Source: Arthrobacter sp. Soil736 (GTDB taxonomy: Bacteria; Actinomycetota; Actinomycetes; Actinomycetales; Micrococcaceae). From it: 64,000 nucleotides of DNA. Positions within the stretch are counted from its first letter, which is position 1, and the number at the start of each line of letters is the position of its first letter. The DNA is taken from NCBI RefSeq assembly GCF_001428005.1, contig NZ_LMSB01000010.1, positions 1 through 64,000 on the forward strand, read 5' to 3'. Shown in pieces: positions 10,834 through 20,358 of the stretch. The translations under genes and the position numbers were made by a program. The notes beneath the pieces were generated by a model. That model saw nothing but the letters and a program-made list of their open reading frames with translations, searched no databases and had not been told where the DNA came from.

Positions 10834-11181
10834 TCAGCCCTCGGCCAGGACGGTGGCGGTGGCGATGCCGCCGTCGTGGCTCATGGACAGGTGCCAGCGT
10901 TTGACGCCTTTGGCCTCGGCCACGGCCAGCACCGTCCCCTTGACCTGAATGGTGGGGCCGTTCTGGTCCAGTCCGATCCAGCAGTCCTGCCAGTTCATGC
11001 CGGCGGGGGCGCCAAGAACCTTGGCAACCGCCTCCTTGGCGGCAAACCGCGCGGCCAGGGAGCGGGTGTTCAGTTCGCGCTCGGCCGGGACGAACAGCCG
11101 GTCGCGCAGCCCGGGGGTTCGCTCCAGCTGCCTGCCGAAGCGCTCAATGTCCACAACGTCTACGCCAATGCCAACAATCAT
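10834..11181 (-). CDS. acpS: Holo-[acyl-carrier-protein] synthase
   Basis: Transfers 4'-phosphopantetheine from CoA to acyl carrier protein. A 115-residue protein with the two hallmark Mg-binding blocks of the family: [16 protein letters not shown] at the N-terminus and [14 protein letters not shown] in the middle, then [18 protein letters not shown] at the C-terminus. The start lies 4 nt after the glmS stop, so the two genes are cotranscribed. Confidence 0.95.
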   Translation of the reverse strand: MIVGIGVDVVDIERFGRQLERTPGLRDRLFVPAERELNTRSLAARFAAKEAVAKVLGAPAGMNWQDCWIGLDQNGPTIQVKGTVLAVAEAKGVKRWHLSMSHDGGIATATVLAEG

Positions 11182-11185
11182 GGGC

Positions 11186-13078
11186 TTACTCTACTGTGAC
11201 GCTCTTGGCCAGGTTGCGTGGCTGGTCCACGTCGTATCCCTTGGCCGTGGCGAGTGCGAGGGCGAAGATCTGCAGCGGCACGGTGGCCAGCAGGGGCGCC
11301 AGGAGGGTGGGGGTCTCCGGGATGTAGAAGACGTGCTCGGCGTAGGCCTTCACGGCCTCGTCGCCTTCCTCGGCGATCACGATGGTCTTCGCGCCGCGGG
11401 CCCGGACTTCCTGGATGTTCGAGACGACCTTGGAGTGCAGCGAGTCGCGTCCGCGCGGGGACGGGACTACAACGAACACCGGCTGGCCTTCCTCGATCAG
11501 CGCGATCGGGCCGTGCTTGAGCTCGCCGGCGGCGAAGCCCTCGGCGTGGATGTACGCCAGCTCCTTGAGCTTCAGCGCCCCTTCCATGGCCACCGGGAAC
11601 CCGACGTGCCGGCCCAGGAACAGCACGGACTTCGCGTCCGCCATGGCCCGGCCCAGCTCCTTGATCTGGCCCTCGTTGTCCAGGATCCGCTGGATCTTGG
11701 CCGGGATCTTGGCCAGGTCCGCCAGGATGTCCTTGATCTCGCCCTGGAACTTGTTCCCGCGCAGCTGCGCCAGGTACAGGCCCAGCAGGTACGCGGCCGT
11801 GATCTGGGCCAGGAACGCCTTCGTGGACGCCACCGCGATCTCCGGACCGGCGTGCGTGTACAGCACGGCGTCGGACTCCCGCGGGATCGTGGAACCGTTG
11901 GTGTTGCAGATGGACACCGTCTTGGCGCCCTGTTCCTTCGCGTAGCGGACCGCCATCAGCGTGTCCATGGTCTCTCCGGACTGGGAGATCGACACGATCA
12001 GGGTGTTCGCGTCCACGATCGGGTCGCGGTAGCGGAACTCGTGGGACAGCTCCACCTCGGTGGGGATCCGGCACCAGTGCTCGATCGCGTACTTCGCGAC
12101 CTGCCCGGCGTACGCGGACGTGCCGCAGGCCAGGACGATGATCTTGTCCACGCTCTTGAGCAGCGCCGGGTCGATCCGCAGCTCATCCAGGGTCAGCTTC
12201 CCGTGGATATCCGACCGGCCCAGCAGGGTCTGGGCCACGGCGTCGGGCTGGTCATGGATTTCCTTCTCCATGAAGGACGGGAAGCCGCCCTTCTCCGCCG
12301 ATTCCGGGTCCCAGTCCACGTGGTATTCCTTGCCCTCCGCGGGAGCGCCGAAGAAATCGGTGATCGCCACCGAATCCGCGGTAATCGTCACGATCTGGTC
12401 CTGGCCCAGCTCCACCGCGCGGCGGGTGTAGTCGATGAACCCGGACACATCCGAGCCCAGGAAGTTCTCGCCCTCGCCCAGGCCCACCACCAGCGGTGAG
12501 TTCCGGCGGGCCGCCACCACGACGTCGGGCTGGTCCGCGTGCACCGCGAGCAGCGTGAACGCGCCGTCGAGCCGCTGGCAGGCCAGCTCCATCGCCCGGG
12601 TCAGGCCGCCGTCGGACACGTCACCGCCGAGCTTGTTCCGGAAAATGTCGCCCAGCAGCGCCGCGGCGACCTCGGTGTCGGTCTCGGAGGCGAACTCCAC
12701 GCCCTTGGCCACCAGCTCAAGCTTGAGCTCCGCGAAGTTTTCAATGATGCCGTTATGGATCAGCGCCAGCTTCCCGCCGTCAGACAGGTGCGGGTGCGCG
12801 TTCTGATCCGTGGGACCGCCGTGCGTGGCCCAGCGCGTGTGACCGATCCCGGTCATCGACTCCGGCAACGGCCTCGCCTCCAGCTCAGCGAGCAGATTGC
12901 TCAGCTTCCCGGACTTCTTCCGCGAGAAAATCTCCCCGTCCGCCACGACCGCGACACCCGCCGAGTCATAGCCCCGGTACTCCAGGCGGCGCAGACCCTC
13001 AAGAACAACATCCAGCGCAGTGTGCCCGGCATCAGCCCGGCCCGACGTACGCCCTACATAACCCACGATTCCACACAT
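11186..13078 (-). CDS. glmS: Glutamine-fructose-6-phosphate aminotransferase
   Basis: Makes glucosamine 6-phosphate from fructose 6-phosphate and glutamine, the entry step to UDP-GlcNAc. The start at 13078 gives [14 protein letters not shown], placing the catalytic Cys directly after Met as required for the N-terminal amidohydrolase. Two SIS domains follow ([14 protein letters not shown] and [19 protein letters not shown]), and the protein ends with the conserved [13 protein letters not shown]. 630 residues. A longer reading from 13126 would bury the essential Cys and is rejected. Functionally linked to glmM at 15678. Confidence 0.96.
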   Translation of the reverse strand: MCGIVGYVGRTSGRADAGHTALDVVLEGLRRLEYRGYDSAGVAVVADGEIFSRKKSGKLSNLLAELEARPLPESMTGIGHTRWATHGGPTDQNAHPHLSDGGKLALIHNGIIENFAELKLELVAKGVEFASETDTEVAAALLGDIFRNKLGGDVSDGGLTRAMELACQRLDGAFTLLAVHADQPDVVVAARRNSPLVVGLGEGENFLGSDVSGFIDYTRRAVELGQDQIVTITADSVAITDFFGAPAEGKEYHVDWDPESAEKGGFPSFMEKEIHDQPDAVAQTLLGRSDIHGKLTLDELRIDPALLKSVDKIIVLACGTSAYAGQVAKYAIEHWCRIPTEVELSHEFRYRDPIVDANTLIVSISQSGETMDTLMAVRYAKEQGAKTVSICNTNGSTIPRESDAVLYTHAGPEIAVASTKAFLAQITAAYLLGLYLAQLRGNKFQGEIKDILADLAKIPAKIQRILDNEGQIKELGRAMADAKSVLFLGRHVGFPVAMEGALKLKELAYIHAEGFAAGELKHGPIALIEEGQPVFVVVPSPRGRDSLHSKVVSNIQEVRARGAKTIVIAEEGDEAVKAYAEHVFYIPETPTLLAPLLATVPLQIFALALATAKGYDVDQPRNLAKSVTVE

Positions 13079-13259
13079 GGGTATAAGCCTAACCGGCTTT
13101 GAGGAGAAGGGACGTCGGACGTACACGCTCCAACGGCGCTCTGCGAAGCCCGCGCCGGGCCCTTAAAGGCCGCGGCGGCCCGCGAACCCGCCCGTCATCA
13201 GGCACTTTGCTTCCGGCCTGCATTTCGCTCTCAGCCTTGCGAGGGGCAGAATCTCTAAG

Positions 13260-14225
13260 GTGACTTCGCAACGCAATGAAGCGAACGGGGAGGGTGTCTC
13301 GCCGTTCGTAGAGCTGGACAGGCAAACCTGGTCCCGGCTCGCAGCCCAGATGGAACAGCCCCTTAATGAAGAGGATGTGCTGCGCCTTCGTGGGCTCGGT
13401 GACCCCTTGGACTTGAAGGAGGTCCGGGAGGTCTACCTGCCTCTGTCCCGCCTGCTGCACCTATACGTGGAGGCATCACACCAGCTTCACTCGGCCACCA
13501 CCACGTTCCTGGGCGAACAGACCCAGCGCACGCCGTTCGTCATCGGCGTGGCGGGTTCGGTCGCCGTGGGCAAGTCCACCATTGCCCGTGTGCTCCGCGA
13601 GATGCTCCGGCGCTGGCCAGGCACCCCCAACGTTGAACTGATCACCACCGACGGTTTCCTGTACCCGCTGGCTGAACTCAAGCGCCGCCAGCTGCTCGAA
13701 CGCAAAGGCTTCCCGGAATCCTACGACCGGCGGGCGCTGCTGCGTTTTGTAAGCGAGATCAAGGGCGGCGCCGAGGAAGTCCGCGCCCCGTGGTACTCGC
13801 ACGTCACATATGACATCGTCCCCGGCAAGGAAGTGGTGGTCCGCCGCCCGGACGTCCTGATCGTCGAGGGGCTGAACGTCCTGGCCCCCGCGCGGCCCCG
13901 GCACGACGGCCGCCAGGGACTGGCGGTGAGCGACTTCTTTGACTTCTCCATCTACGTGGACGCCAAGACCTCCTACATCGAGGAGTGGTACGTGGACCGC
14001 TTCCGGAAGCTCCGCTCCACCGCCTTCGCGCAACCGGAGTCATATTTCCACCGCTACGCGACGCTCTCCGACGACGAGGCCGAAGTCACGGCCCGCGACA
14101 TCTGGAAGCGGATCAACGAACCGAACCTGGAAGAGAACGTGCTGCCCACGAGGGGACGGGCCCAGCTGGTTCTCACCAAGGATGCAGATCATTCCATCCG
14201 CAGGATGCTGCTGAGGAAGGTCTAG
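13260..14225 (+). CDS. coaA: Type I pantothenate kinase
   Basis: Phosphorylates pantothenate, the first committed step of coenzyme A synthesis. 321 residues with the P-loop [20 protein letters not shown], then [11 protein letters not shown] and [12 protein letters not shown], typical of the bacterial CoaA P-loop kinase fold. Starts at GTG 13260, preceded by a weak GAGGGG-type site. It is divergent from glmS, and the 181-bp gap between them must hold both promoters. Confidence 0.95.
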   Translation: MTSQRNEANGEGVSPFVELDRQTWSRLAAQMEQPLNEEDVLRLRGLGDPLDLKEVREVYLPLSRLLHLYVEASHQLHSATTTFLGEQTQRTPFVIGVAGSVAVGKSTIARVLREMLRRWPGTPNVELITTDGFLYPLAELKRRQLLERKGFPESYDRRALLRFVSEIKGGAEEVRAPWYSHVTYDIVPGKEVVVRRPDVLIVEGLNVLAPARPRHDGRQGLAVSDFFDFSIYVDAKTSYIEEWYVDRFRKLRSTAFAQPESYFHRYATLSDDEAEVTARDIWKRINEPNLEENVLPTRGRAQLVLTKDADHSIRRMLLRKV

Positions 14226-14230
14226 CACAC

Positions 14231-15142
14231 GTGTGCCACGACTGCTCCGCAGAGGCGCCCCCACAGCCGCCGCCCAGCCGCCGGTCCGTCGCGAGGCTGC
14301 TGGTCGCCGGCGCCGGGCTGTCCGCCCTGGCCGCGTGCACCCCGGAGGGCCCCAGCCCGGCATCCTCCGCGCCAGCCGGCACGGCCCCGGCTTCCACCTC
14401 CGGCTCCGCGCGCGCCGCGTCAGGTCCGCCGTCAGCCTCGGCGTCCGCGTCCCCCACGGGGGCGGCGTCCGCGCCCCCGGCAACCTCCCCGGCGACGGCA
14501 GCGCCAGCGCCGCCGTCGGCCGCTTCCAGGCTTTCTAAGCAGTACTCACTGACCAACCCCGCCAGCCCCTGGCTGGTGGTCAACAAGCACCGCCCGCTGA
14601 AGCCGGCCAACTACGTCCCGGCGGATCTGGTCCAGCCGCGCGTCGCGCTTGCCGTTTCCGGCGAGGCAGCACTGCTGAACCGCACGACGGCGGCTGCCGC
14701 AGAACGGATGTTCGCGGCAGCAGCGGCGGCGGGCGTGACCATGACGCTGGCAAGCGGATACCGCTCCTATGCCACGCAGACCGCCACGTACAACGGCTAT
14801 GTCAGTGCCCGGGGACGGGCCGCCGCGGACACCGCCTCCGCGCGGCCGGGCTATTCCGAGCACCAGACGGGCTGGGCGTTCGACATCGGCGACGGCGGAG
14901 GCGCGTGCAGCTTCCAGCCATGCTTTGCCGAGCAGCCGGCCGCGGTGTGGGCCAAAGCCAATGCCCACCATTTCGGCTTCGTCGTGCGGTACCCATGGAT
15001 GCTGCATTCCATCACCGGTTACTACTACGAGTCCTGGCACCTGCGCTACATCGGGACCGAGGCGGCCACGGACATGAAGAAGCGCGGCATCGGCACGCTG
15101 GAAGAGTATTTCGGGCTGAAGGCCGCGCCGGGCTACCCCTGA
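14231..15142 (+). CDS. M15 family D-Ala-D-Ala carboxypeptidase lipoprotein
   Basis: Predicted secreted lipoprotein with a VanY-type D-alanyl-D-alanine carboxypeptidase domain that trims peptidoglycan stem peptides. The signal region has twin arginines (PSRRSVARLLVAGAG) and a lipobox LAAC. A Pro/Ala/Ser-rich linker of about 60 residues follows. Catalytic zinc motifs of M15B are present: SGYRSYATQ, SEHQTGWAFDIGDG and YESWHLRYIG. I chose GTG 14231, 5 nt past the coaA stop, with AGGAAGG upstream, giving 303 residues. The frame is open further upstream, but that overlaps coaA. The RR pair suggests Tat export, although Sec is possible. Confidence 0.85.
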   Translation: MCHDCSAEAPPQPPPSRRSVARLLVAGAGLSALAACTPEGPSPASSAPAGTAPASTSGSARAASGPPSASASASPTGAASAPPATSPATAAPAPPSAASRLSKQYSLTNPASPWLVVNKHRPLKPANYVPADLVQPRVALAVSGEAALLNRTTAAAAERMFAAAAAAGVTMTLASGYRSYATQTATYNGYVSARGRAAADTASARPGYSEHQTGWAFDIGDGGGACSFQPCFAEQPAAVWAKANAHHFGFVVRYPWMLHSITGYYYESWHLRYIGTEAATDMKKRGIGTLEEYFGLKAAPGYP

Positions 15143-15184
15143 CGGCCGGTTCGGGTGCCGGGGCGATGCGGTAGTTTTGGTGCC

Positions 15185-15580
15185 ATGCTTACTGGATTCA
15201 AGAAGTTCATTCTCAAAGGCAATGTCATTGACCTGGCTGTGGCAGTCGTCATCGGCGCGGCATTCAGCTCGGTGGTGGACGCGTTGGTCAAGAGCGTCAT
15301 GATGCCGTTGATTTCGTTGCTGGTGGGACAGCCAAACTTCGACGATTTCCTGGCCTTCGGCGACGTCCGGATCGGCGTCCTGCTGACGGCAGTGGTCAAC
15401 TTCCTGTTGGTCGCCTCCGCGATTTACTTCGTCATCATCACGCCGATGAACCGGCTGATCGAGCACCGGAACCGCAAGCTGGGCATTGGCCAGGAAGTGA
15501 AGAAGGAAGCCGCCGAAGACCCGCAGATCGCTCTGCTCAAGGAAATCCGGGACGAACTGCGCAACCAGACCGCCAGGTAG
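15185..15580 (+). CDS. mscL: Large-conductance mechanosensitive channel
   Basis: Homopentameric inner-membrane channel that opens on hypo-osmotic shock. 131 residues starting MLTGFKKFILKGNVIDLAV, with TM1 containing AVVIGAAFSSVV, TM2 around LLTAVVNFLLVASAIYFVI, and a charged C-terminal helix. Start is the ATG at 15185. An in-frame ATG ten codons earlier would add residues before the normal amphipathic N-terminal helix. Confidence 0.95.
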   Translation: MLTGFKKFILKGNVIDLAVAVVIGAAFSSVVDALVKSVMMPLISLLVGQPNFDDFLAFGDVRIGVLLTAVVNFLLVASAIYFVIITPMNRLIEHRNRKLGIGQEVKKEAAEDPQIALLKEIRDELRNQTAR

Positions 15581-15594
15581 CCGCCGGGACGAAC

Positions 15595-15632
15595 AAAGCG
15601 GTCCGCCTCCCGAGGAAGGCGGACCGCTTTTT
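15595..15632 (+). terminator. Bidirectional terminator between mscL and glmM
   Basis: Aaagcggtccgcct pairs with aggcggaccgcttt around a short loop, followed by T residues on the plus strand and preceded by an A run usable on the minus strand. It sits between the convergent mscL and glmM genes, so it probably serves both. Confidence 0.85.
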
Positions 15633-15677
15633 GCTGACTGCTTGAACCCCTGAGTTGGGTTCCGGAACGGAGCTTTC

Positions 15678-17051
15678 CTAGGGAACCAGCTCAGTCGGCA
15701 CGCGCTCCAAGGCCAGCTCCGTCTTAACCACCTGTGCCAGGCGCTCGGCGATGACCTGGGCCGTGTGCTGATCGCCGGCCTCCACCATGACGCGCACAAC
15801 CGGCTCGGTGCCCGACGGGCGCAGGAGCACGCGTCCGGTGTCGCCGAGTTCCTCCTCGGCAAGCTTCACAGCGGCTGCAAGGGCCTTGTCGCCGCTGACG
15901 CGGGACCGGTCCACGCCCTTCACGTTGATGAGGACCTGCGGGAGCTTGGTCATGATCGTCGCGAGCTCCTTGAGCGGGCGGCCGGTGAGGGCAACCTGCG
16001 CCGCAAGCTGCAGGCCGGTCAGGACGCCGTCGCCCGTGGTGGCGTAGTCGGCGAGGATCACGTGGCCGGACTGTTCTCCGCCGAGGTTGAAGCCACCGGC
16101 GCGCATTTCCTCGAGGACGTAGCGGTCGCCAACGCCCGTTTCGCGGATGGCGATGCCGGCTTTGCGGAGGGCGATCTTGAGGCCGAGGTTGCTCATCACG
16201 GTGGCCACGAGGACGTTGTCCGTGAGCTTGCCGGCGTCCTTGAGTGCGACGGCGATGATGGCCATGATCTGGTCCCCATCCACCTCATTGCCTTCGTGGT
16301 CCACGGCGAGGCAGCGGTCGGCGTCGCCGTCGTGCGCAATTCCGAGGTCCGCGCCGTGGGCAACTACGGCAGCTTTCAGGGGGCCGAGGTGCGTGGAACC
16401 CACGCCTTCGTTGATGTTGAGGCCGTCCGGCTCCGCACCGATCACCACAACATCGGCGCCGGCGTCTTTGAAGACCTGCGGGGAACAGCCGCTGGCCGCG
16501 CCGTGCGCGCAGTCGAGGACAACCTTCAGGCCGTGCAGGTTGTGCGGAAGGGTTCCCAGGAGGTGGACGATGTAGCGGTCCTCGGCGTCGGAGAACCGCT
16601 GGATGCGGCCTACTTCGCCGCCCACGGGCCGGAAGGGCTCCTTGCCCATCTGTTCCTCGATGGCGTTCTCAACCTCGTCAGGGAGCTTCTGGCCGCCGCG
16701 GGCAAAGAACTTGATCCCGTTGTCCGGTGCCGGATTGTGGGACGCGGAGATCATCACGCCAAAGTCGGCATTCAGGTCGGCCACGAGGTAGGCCGCCGCG
16801 GGGGTGGGGAGAACACCGGCGTCGTAGACGTCAATGCCGGAGCTGGAAAGCCCCGCTTCCACGGCGGCGGCGATGAACTCGCCGCTGGCGCGGGGGTCCC
16901 TCGCCACCACGGCCCGCGGCCGTGCACCGTCGCTGGTGCGTTCATGGCCAAGCACGACGGCGGCGGCCTGGGCCAGCTGCAATGCGAGCTCGGCAGTCAG
17001 GAGGCCGTTCGCCAGGCCACGGACACCGTCTGTTCCAAATAATGTAGACAT
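15678..17051 (-). CDS. glmM: Phosphoglucosamine mutase
   Basis: Interconverts glucosamine 6-phosphate and glucosamine 1-phosphate for UDP-GlcNAc synthesis. It acts after GlmS, encoded at 11186-13078. Full length at 457 residues with the phosphoserine loop [13 protein letters not shown], the metal-binding loop [14 protein letters not shown], the sugar-binding GGEQSGH and the phosphate-binding [15 protein letters not shown]. In many actinobacteria this gene directly follows rplM-rpsI. Here 7.2 kb of glycosyltransferase and IS110 DNA separates it from rpsI. Confidence 0.96.
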   Translation of the reverse strand: MSTLFGTDGVRGLANGLLTAELALQLAQAAAVVLGHERTSDGARPRAVVARDPRASGEFIAAAVEAGLSSSGIDVYDAGVLPTPAAAYLVADLNADFGVMISASHNPAPDNGIKFFARGGQKLPDEVENAIEEQMGKEPFRPVGGEVGRIQRFSDAEDRYIVHLLGTLPHNLHGLKVVLDCAHGAASGCSPQVFKDAGADVVVIGAEPDGLNINEGVGSTHLGPLKAAVVAHGADLGIAHDGDADRCLAVDHEGNEVDGDQIMAIIAVALKDAGKLTDNVLVATVMSNLGLKIALRKAGIAIRETGVGDRYVLEEMRAGGFNLGGEQSGHVILADYATTGDGVLTGLQLAAQVALTGRPLKELATIMTKLPQVLINVKGVDRSRVSGDKALAAAVKLAEEELGDTGRVLLRPSGTEPVVRVMVEAGDQHTAQVIAERLAQVVKTELALERVPTELVP

Positions 17052-17248
17052 CGGGTCAAGTTTAGACGATGCGGGTAGGGAGGACTGGCGACGTCGCTTC
17101 CTTACGGACCTGGCTACCTGTTCTCACGGCCCCGGCTACCTACCTCTGCACCGAGACGATCACGTGGACTACTTGGTTTTTTTCGGCGGTACCTCTCTTT
17201 GCGTAAAAGCCTCGCTATCGATCTTGAGCCGCTTCTACTATTCGATGC

Positions 17249-18484
17249 ATGACACCTAGCAATGGGGGCTTGGCGCTCGAAATTGTAGTACCGGTCTTCA
17301 ATGAGGAAGCGGTACTCGAGAACAGCATCATAAGGCTCGCCGAATACTTGACGCTTGAAATGCCTTCGACATGGAAAATAACCATTGCGGACAATGCAAG
17401 CACTGACAGAACTCCTGTAATTGCAGCTCGACTCAGCGAGCAATTACCGAATGTGGATTATCGCCGCCTTGAAGTCAAGGGACGAGGATACGCTCTCCGT
17501 GATGCGTGGGGTGCTTCAGAGGCAAAAGTCCTCGCCTACCTGGACGTCGATCTTTCCACCGACCTGGCCGCGCTGCCGCCGCTGGTGGCGCCCCTCCTTT
17601 CAGGGCACTCGGATATTTCCATCGGAACGAGGCTCGGACAAAGTTCACGGGTGAGCCGAGGACCGAAGCGCGAATTCATTTCCAGGTCCTACAACTTTTT
17701 GCTTCGCCGGACAATGCAGGTGCGCTTTTCCGATGCCCAGTGCGGATTCAAGGCAATTCGCGCGGACGTTGCCCAGCGGCTGCTTCCGCACGTGGAAGAC
17801 AACGGCTGGTTCTTTGACACCGAACTGCTGATAATTGCGGAACGGTCCGGCCTGCGCATCCACGAGATTCCCGTGGACTGGGTGGATGACCCGGACAGCC
17901 GCGTCGACATCAGGCAAACCGCGTTGGACGACATACGAGGCATGGTCCGTGTGGCCGGTTCCCTGGTCAAAGGGTCGATTCCGGTCCAGGCCATCTACGC
18001 GGAGCTGGGCCGGCGCCCGATCGCACCGCCCGGTCGGCCAAGCTTTTTTGGCCAGGTGGTTCGCTTTGGCCTTGTGGGTGCTGTTTCAACGCTGGCATTT
18101 GCGCTGCTCTACCTGGTTCTCCAGGGTCCTTTCGGTGCACAGCAGGCCAATTTCCTGTCCCTGCTCCTGACGGCTGTCGGCAACACCGCGGCCAACCGCA
18201 GGTTCACGTTTGGCATCAGCGGACCAGAGAAACTGTTTACCCAGCAATTCCAAGGTCTGATCGTTTTTCTGCTGGCCTGGGGCATTACTTCATCGTCTCT
18301 TTGGGTGCTTCACTCAGTGAACGTGGACGCCACGGCCAGCATGGAGCTGCTCACCCTGACAGCGGCCAACGTCTTTGCAACTTTGATGCGGTTCGTACTT
18401 CTCCGGATCTGGGTCTTCCGGGTCCGTCACTGGGACGAACGATCCGCCGTCCTGGCACTGCGGACCGCCGGATCCGTCCGTTGA
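17249..18484 (+). CDS. GT2 glycosyltransferase fused to GtrA domain
   Basis: Two-part membrane protein of 411 residues. Residues about 10-240 form a dolichol-phosphate-mannose-synthase-like GT2 domain: EIVVPVFNEEAVLENS, a DVD metal motif at 99-101, and QCGFKAIRADVAQRLL. Residues about 265-400 form a four-helix GtrA domain beginning VVRFGLVGAVSTLAFALLY. Family knowledge suggests it loads a sugar onto undecaprenyl phosphate and moves the product across the membrane for the downstream GT-C enzymes. The start (ATG 17249) has a weak ribosome site, and an ATG 4 nt earlier is out of frame. The first 250 bp are more AT-rich than neighbouring housekeeping genes, consistent with transfer. Confidence 0.8.
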   Translation: MTPSNGGLALEIVVPVFNEEAVLENSIIRLAEYLTLEMPSTWKITIADNASTDRTPVIAARLSEQLPNVDYRRLEVKGRGYALRDAWGASEAKVLAYLDVDLSTDLAALPPLVAPLLSGHSDISIGTRLGQSSRVSRGPKREFISRSYNFLLRRTMQVRFSDAQCGFKAIRADVAQRLLPHVEDNGWFFDTELLIIAERSGLRIHEIPVDWVDDPDSRVDIRQTALDDIRGMVRVAGSLVKGSIPVQAIYAELGRRPIAPPGRPSFFGQVVRFGLVGAVSTLAFALLYLVLQGPFGAQQANFLSLLLTAVGNTAANRRFTFGISGPEKLFTQQFQGLIVFLLAWGITSSSLWVLHSVNVDATASMELLTLTAANVFATLMRFVLLRIWVFRVRHWDERSAVLALRTAGSVR

Positions 18485-20358
18485 GCGTCACCGAGGCGAG
18501 CCGGTCGACTGCTCCTCAAAGCAGGCACAGGCGGACAATGCCTTTACCTTGGGAACGGATCGGGCTGGTAGTCCTCCTCGGGGCAACTGCTGCATCGTTC
18601 CTTTGGGGCCTCGACCGTAACGGATGGGCGAATCCCTACTACTCGGCAGCGGCGCAGGCCGGGTCCCAAGACTGGAAGGCTTTCTTCTTCGGTTCCCTCG
18701 ACGCCGGCAACCTAATCACCATCGACAAGCCGCCACTCAGCATCTGGATCATGTCACTCTCAGTACGGCTCTTCGGGCTCAATTCATGGGCCATCCTGGT
18801 GCCCCAGGCCCTCATGGGGCTAACCACCACCTGGCTCATCTACAAGATCATCAGACGCAGCCACCCAGCCGCTCCGGCCTTGCTGGGCGGCTTGATTTAT
18901 GCAACCACGCCCGTCGTGGTGCTCATGTCGCGGTTCAACAACCCCGAGCCGCTAATGGGGCTCCTGACAGTGGCCGCCGTCTATTTCATTATCAGGACGT
19001 TTGAGGACAACCGCTGGTCCTGGTATCTGTTGGCAGGGACCGCCCTCGGCCTAGCATTCATGGCGAAACAGATCCAGGCATTTCTTCCCATCCCGGCCCT
19101 GGTGCTGGCGGTGCTCCTGTTCGGCGCCGGCACCGTGGCGTCACGTCTCGTGAGGCTCTTGGGTGCCCTTTCGGTGTTGATCATCAGCGGCGGCTGGTGG
19201 ATGGCGTTGGTGGATCTGACGCTACCGGAGAACAGGCCCTATGTGGGTGGATCGGCATCGAACAGTGTTCTTGAACTGACTCTGGACTATAACGGTCTGG
19301 CAAGGTTCCTCCGATTCAGTGCCGACCCTCAGTCCGGGCAAGCTGTCCCGACCACATCAGAGAACCAGGACGGCGGCCTGGCCCGGCTGTTCAACGCAAA
19401 CTTTGCGCCCGAAGGCGCTTGGCTGCTGTTTACCGCACTGATCTGTGCCCTTGCGTTGGTTGTGCTGTGGCGGCAGACGGCCAGGGACAGGGCCGCCTCC
19501 GGCCTGATGACGGTGGGCGTCGTGTGGCTGGTCACCGTCTACGCCGTGTTGAGCTTCATGGGCACCATGACGCACACCTACTATGTCTTTTCCCTGGGCG
19601 GCCCGATGGCAATCGTGGTGCCCTTGGGCCTGTTCCTTCTGTGGACCCAAAGGAACAGGGCGATTCCTCGGGTGCTCGGTGCGGTGCTGCTGATCGGGAC
19701 AGGCTACGTTGGTTTCCGAATCTTCCAGTACAGCGATGATTGGGGATTCTGGCCGCCAGCTGTGGTCTGTGCAACTGTTGTTGCGACGGCGGGGTGGCTG
19801 TTGGCCCGAAGTCCGAGCCAGCGACTGGGGACTCTCGCCATCGTCGCGGTGGCACTTGTGATGGCACCCGTGGCAACCGACATCATTACTCTCGCCAAAC
19901 CGCATGCGGGCACAAATCCGCTCTCCGGCCCGGTGGCCAATAACCCTCAGGCCCTGTCCGCCCATCTTGAAGCTGCCCGACGCGGGGAACCCCCGCTGGC
20001 CCGCCACCTCGGATTCGGCGTCGAGCCGTCCGCAGATGTGTCTGCGCTGCTGAGAGAATCCGAAGGCACTGAATGGGCGGCGGCCACGTACACCGCGCAA
20101 AACGCCGCCCAGTATCAACTAGCATCCCAACGTCCGGTCATCGCGATTGGGGGGTGGCTGGGAAACGACCCGGCTCCAGCGTTCGATCAGTTCAAGGCAC
20201 TCGTCGCTGACCGCAGGATCGCATACTTCATCTGGCAACAGCCGATAGTGGACGGCATCCCGCTGGGAAAGGATGCTGTTGCCATCACGGATTGGGTTCA
20301 GTCCACGTTCAAAGGGGAGAACATTGACGGTGTCAGAATCTACGACCTTAGGCGCTGA
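18481..20358 (+). CDS. GT39/ArnT-like membrane glycosyltransferase 1
   Basis: Polytopic GT-C enzyme of the family that includes B. subtilis YkcB, predicted to move a sugar from a polyprenyl-phosphate donor to an extracytoplasmic acceptor. After the first membrane segment, the luminal loop carries NLITIDKPPLSIWIMSLSVR with the expected Asp. About 11 further hydrophobic segments follow. The C-terminal soluble part has NAAQYQLASQRPVIAIGGWLG, typical of this subgroup. The TTG at 18481 overlaps the TGA of the GT2-GtrA gene, suggesting coupling (625 residues). ATG 18538 is the alternative. The natural acceptor is unknown. Confidence 0.8.
   Translation: MSVTEASRSTAPQSRHRRTMPLPWERIGLVVLLGATAASFLWGLDRNGWANPYYSAAAQAGSQDWKAFFFGSLDAGNLITIDKPPLSIWIMSLSVRLFGLNSWAILVPQALMGLTTTWLIYKIIRRSHPAAPALLGGLIYATTPVVVLMSRFNNPEPLMGLLTVAAVYFIIRTFEDNRWSWYLLAGTALGLAFMAKQIQAFLPIPALVLAVLLFGAGTVASRLVRLLGALSVLIISGGWWMALVDLTLPENRPYVGGSASNSVLELTLDYNGLARFLRFSADPQSGQAVPTTSENQDGGLARLFNANFAPEGAWLLFTALICALALVVLWRQTARDRAASGLMTVGVVWLVTVYAVLSFMGTMTHTYYVFSLGGPMAIVVPLGLFLLWTQRNRAIPRVLGAVLLIGTGYVGFRIFQYSDDWGFWPPAVVCATVVATAGWLLARSPSQRLGTLAIVAVALVMAPVATDIITLAKPHAGTNPLSGPVANNPQALSAHLEAARRGEPPLARHLGFGVEPSADVSALLRESEGTEWAAATYTAQNAAQYQLASQRPVIAIGGWLGNDPAPAFDQFKALVADRRIAYFIWQQPIVDGIPLGKDAVAITDWVQSTFKGENIDGVRIYDLRR

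Noticed and set aside
13985-14230. Upstream extension of the M15 lipoprotein gene
   Set aside because: It overlaps the conserved end of coaA and would bury the lipoprotein signal sequence. The GTG at 14231 with AGGAAGG upstream is better.
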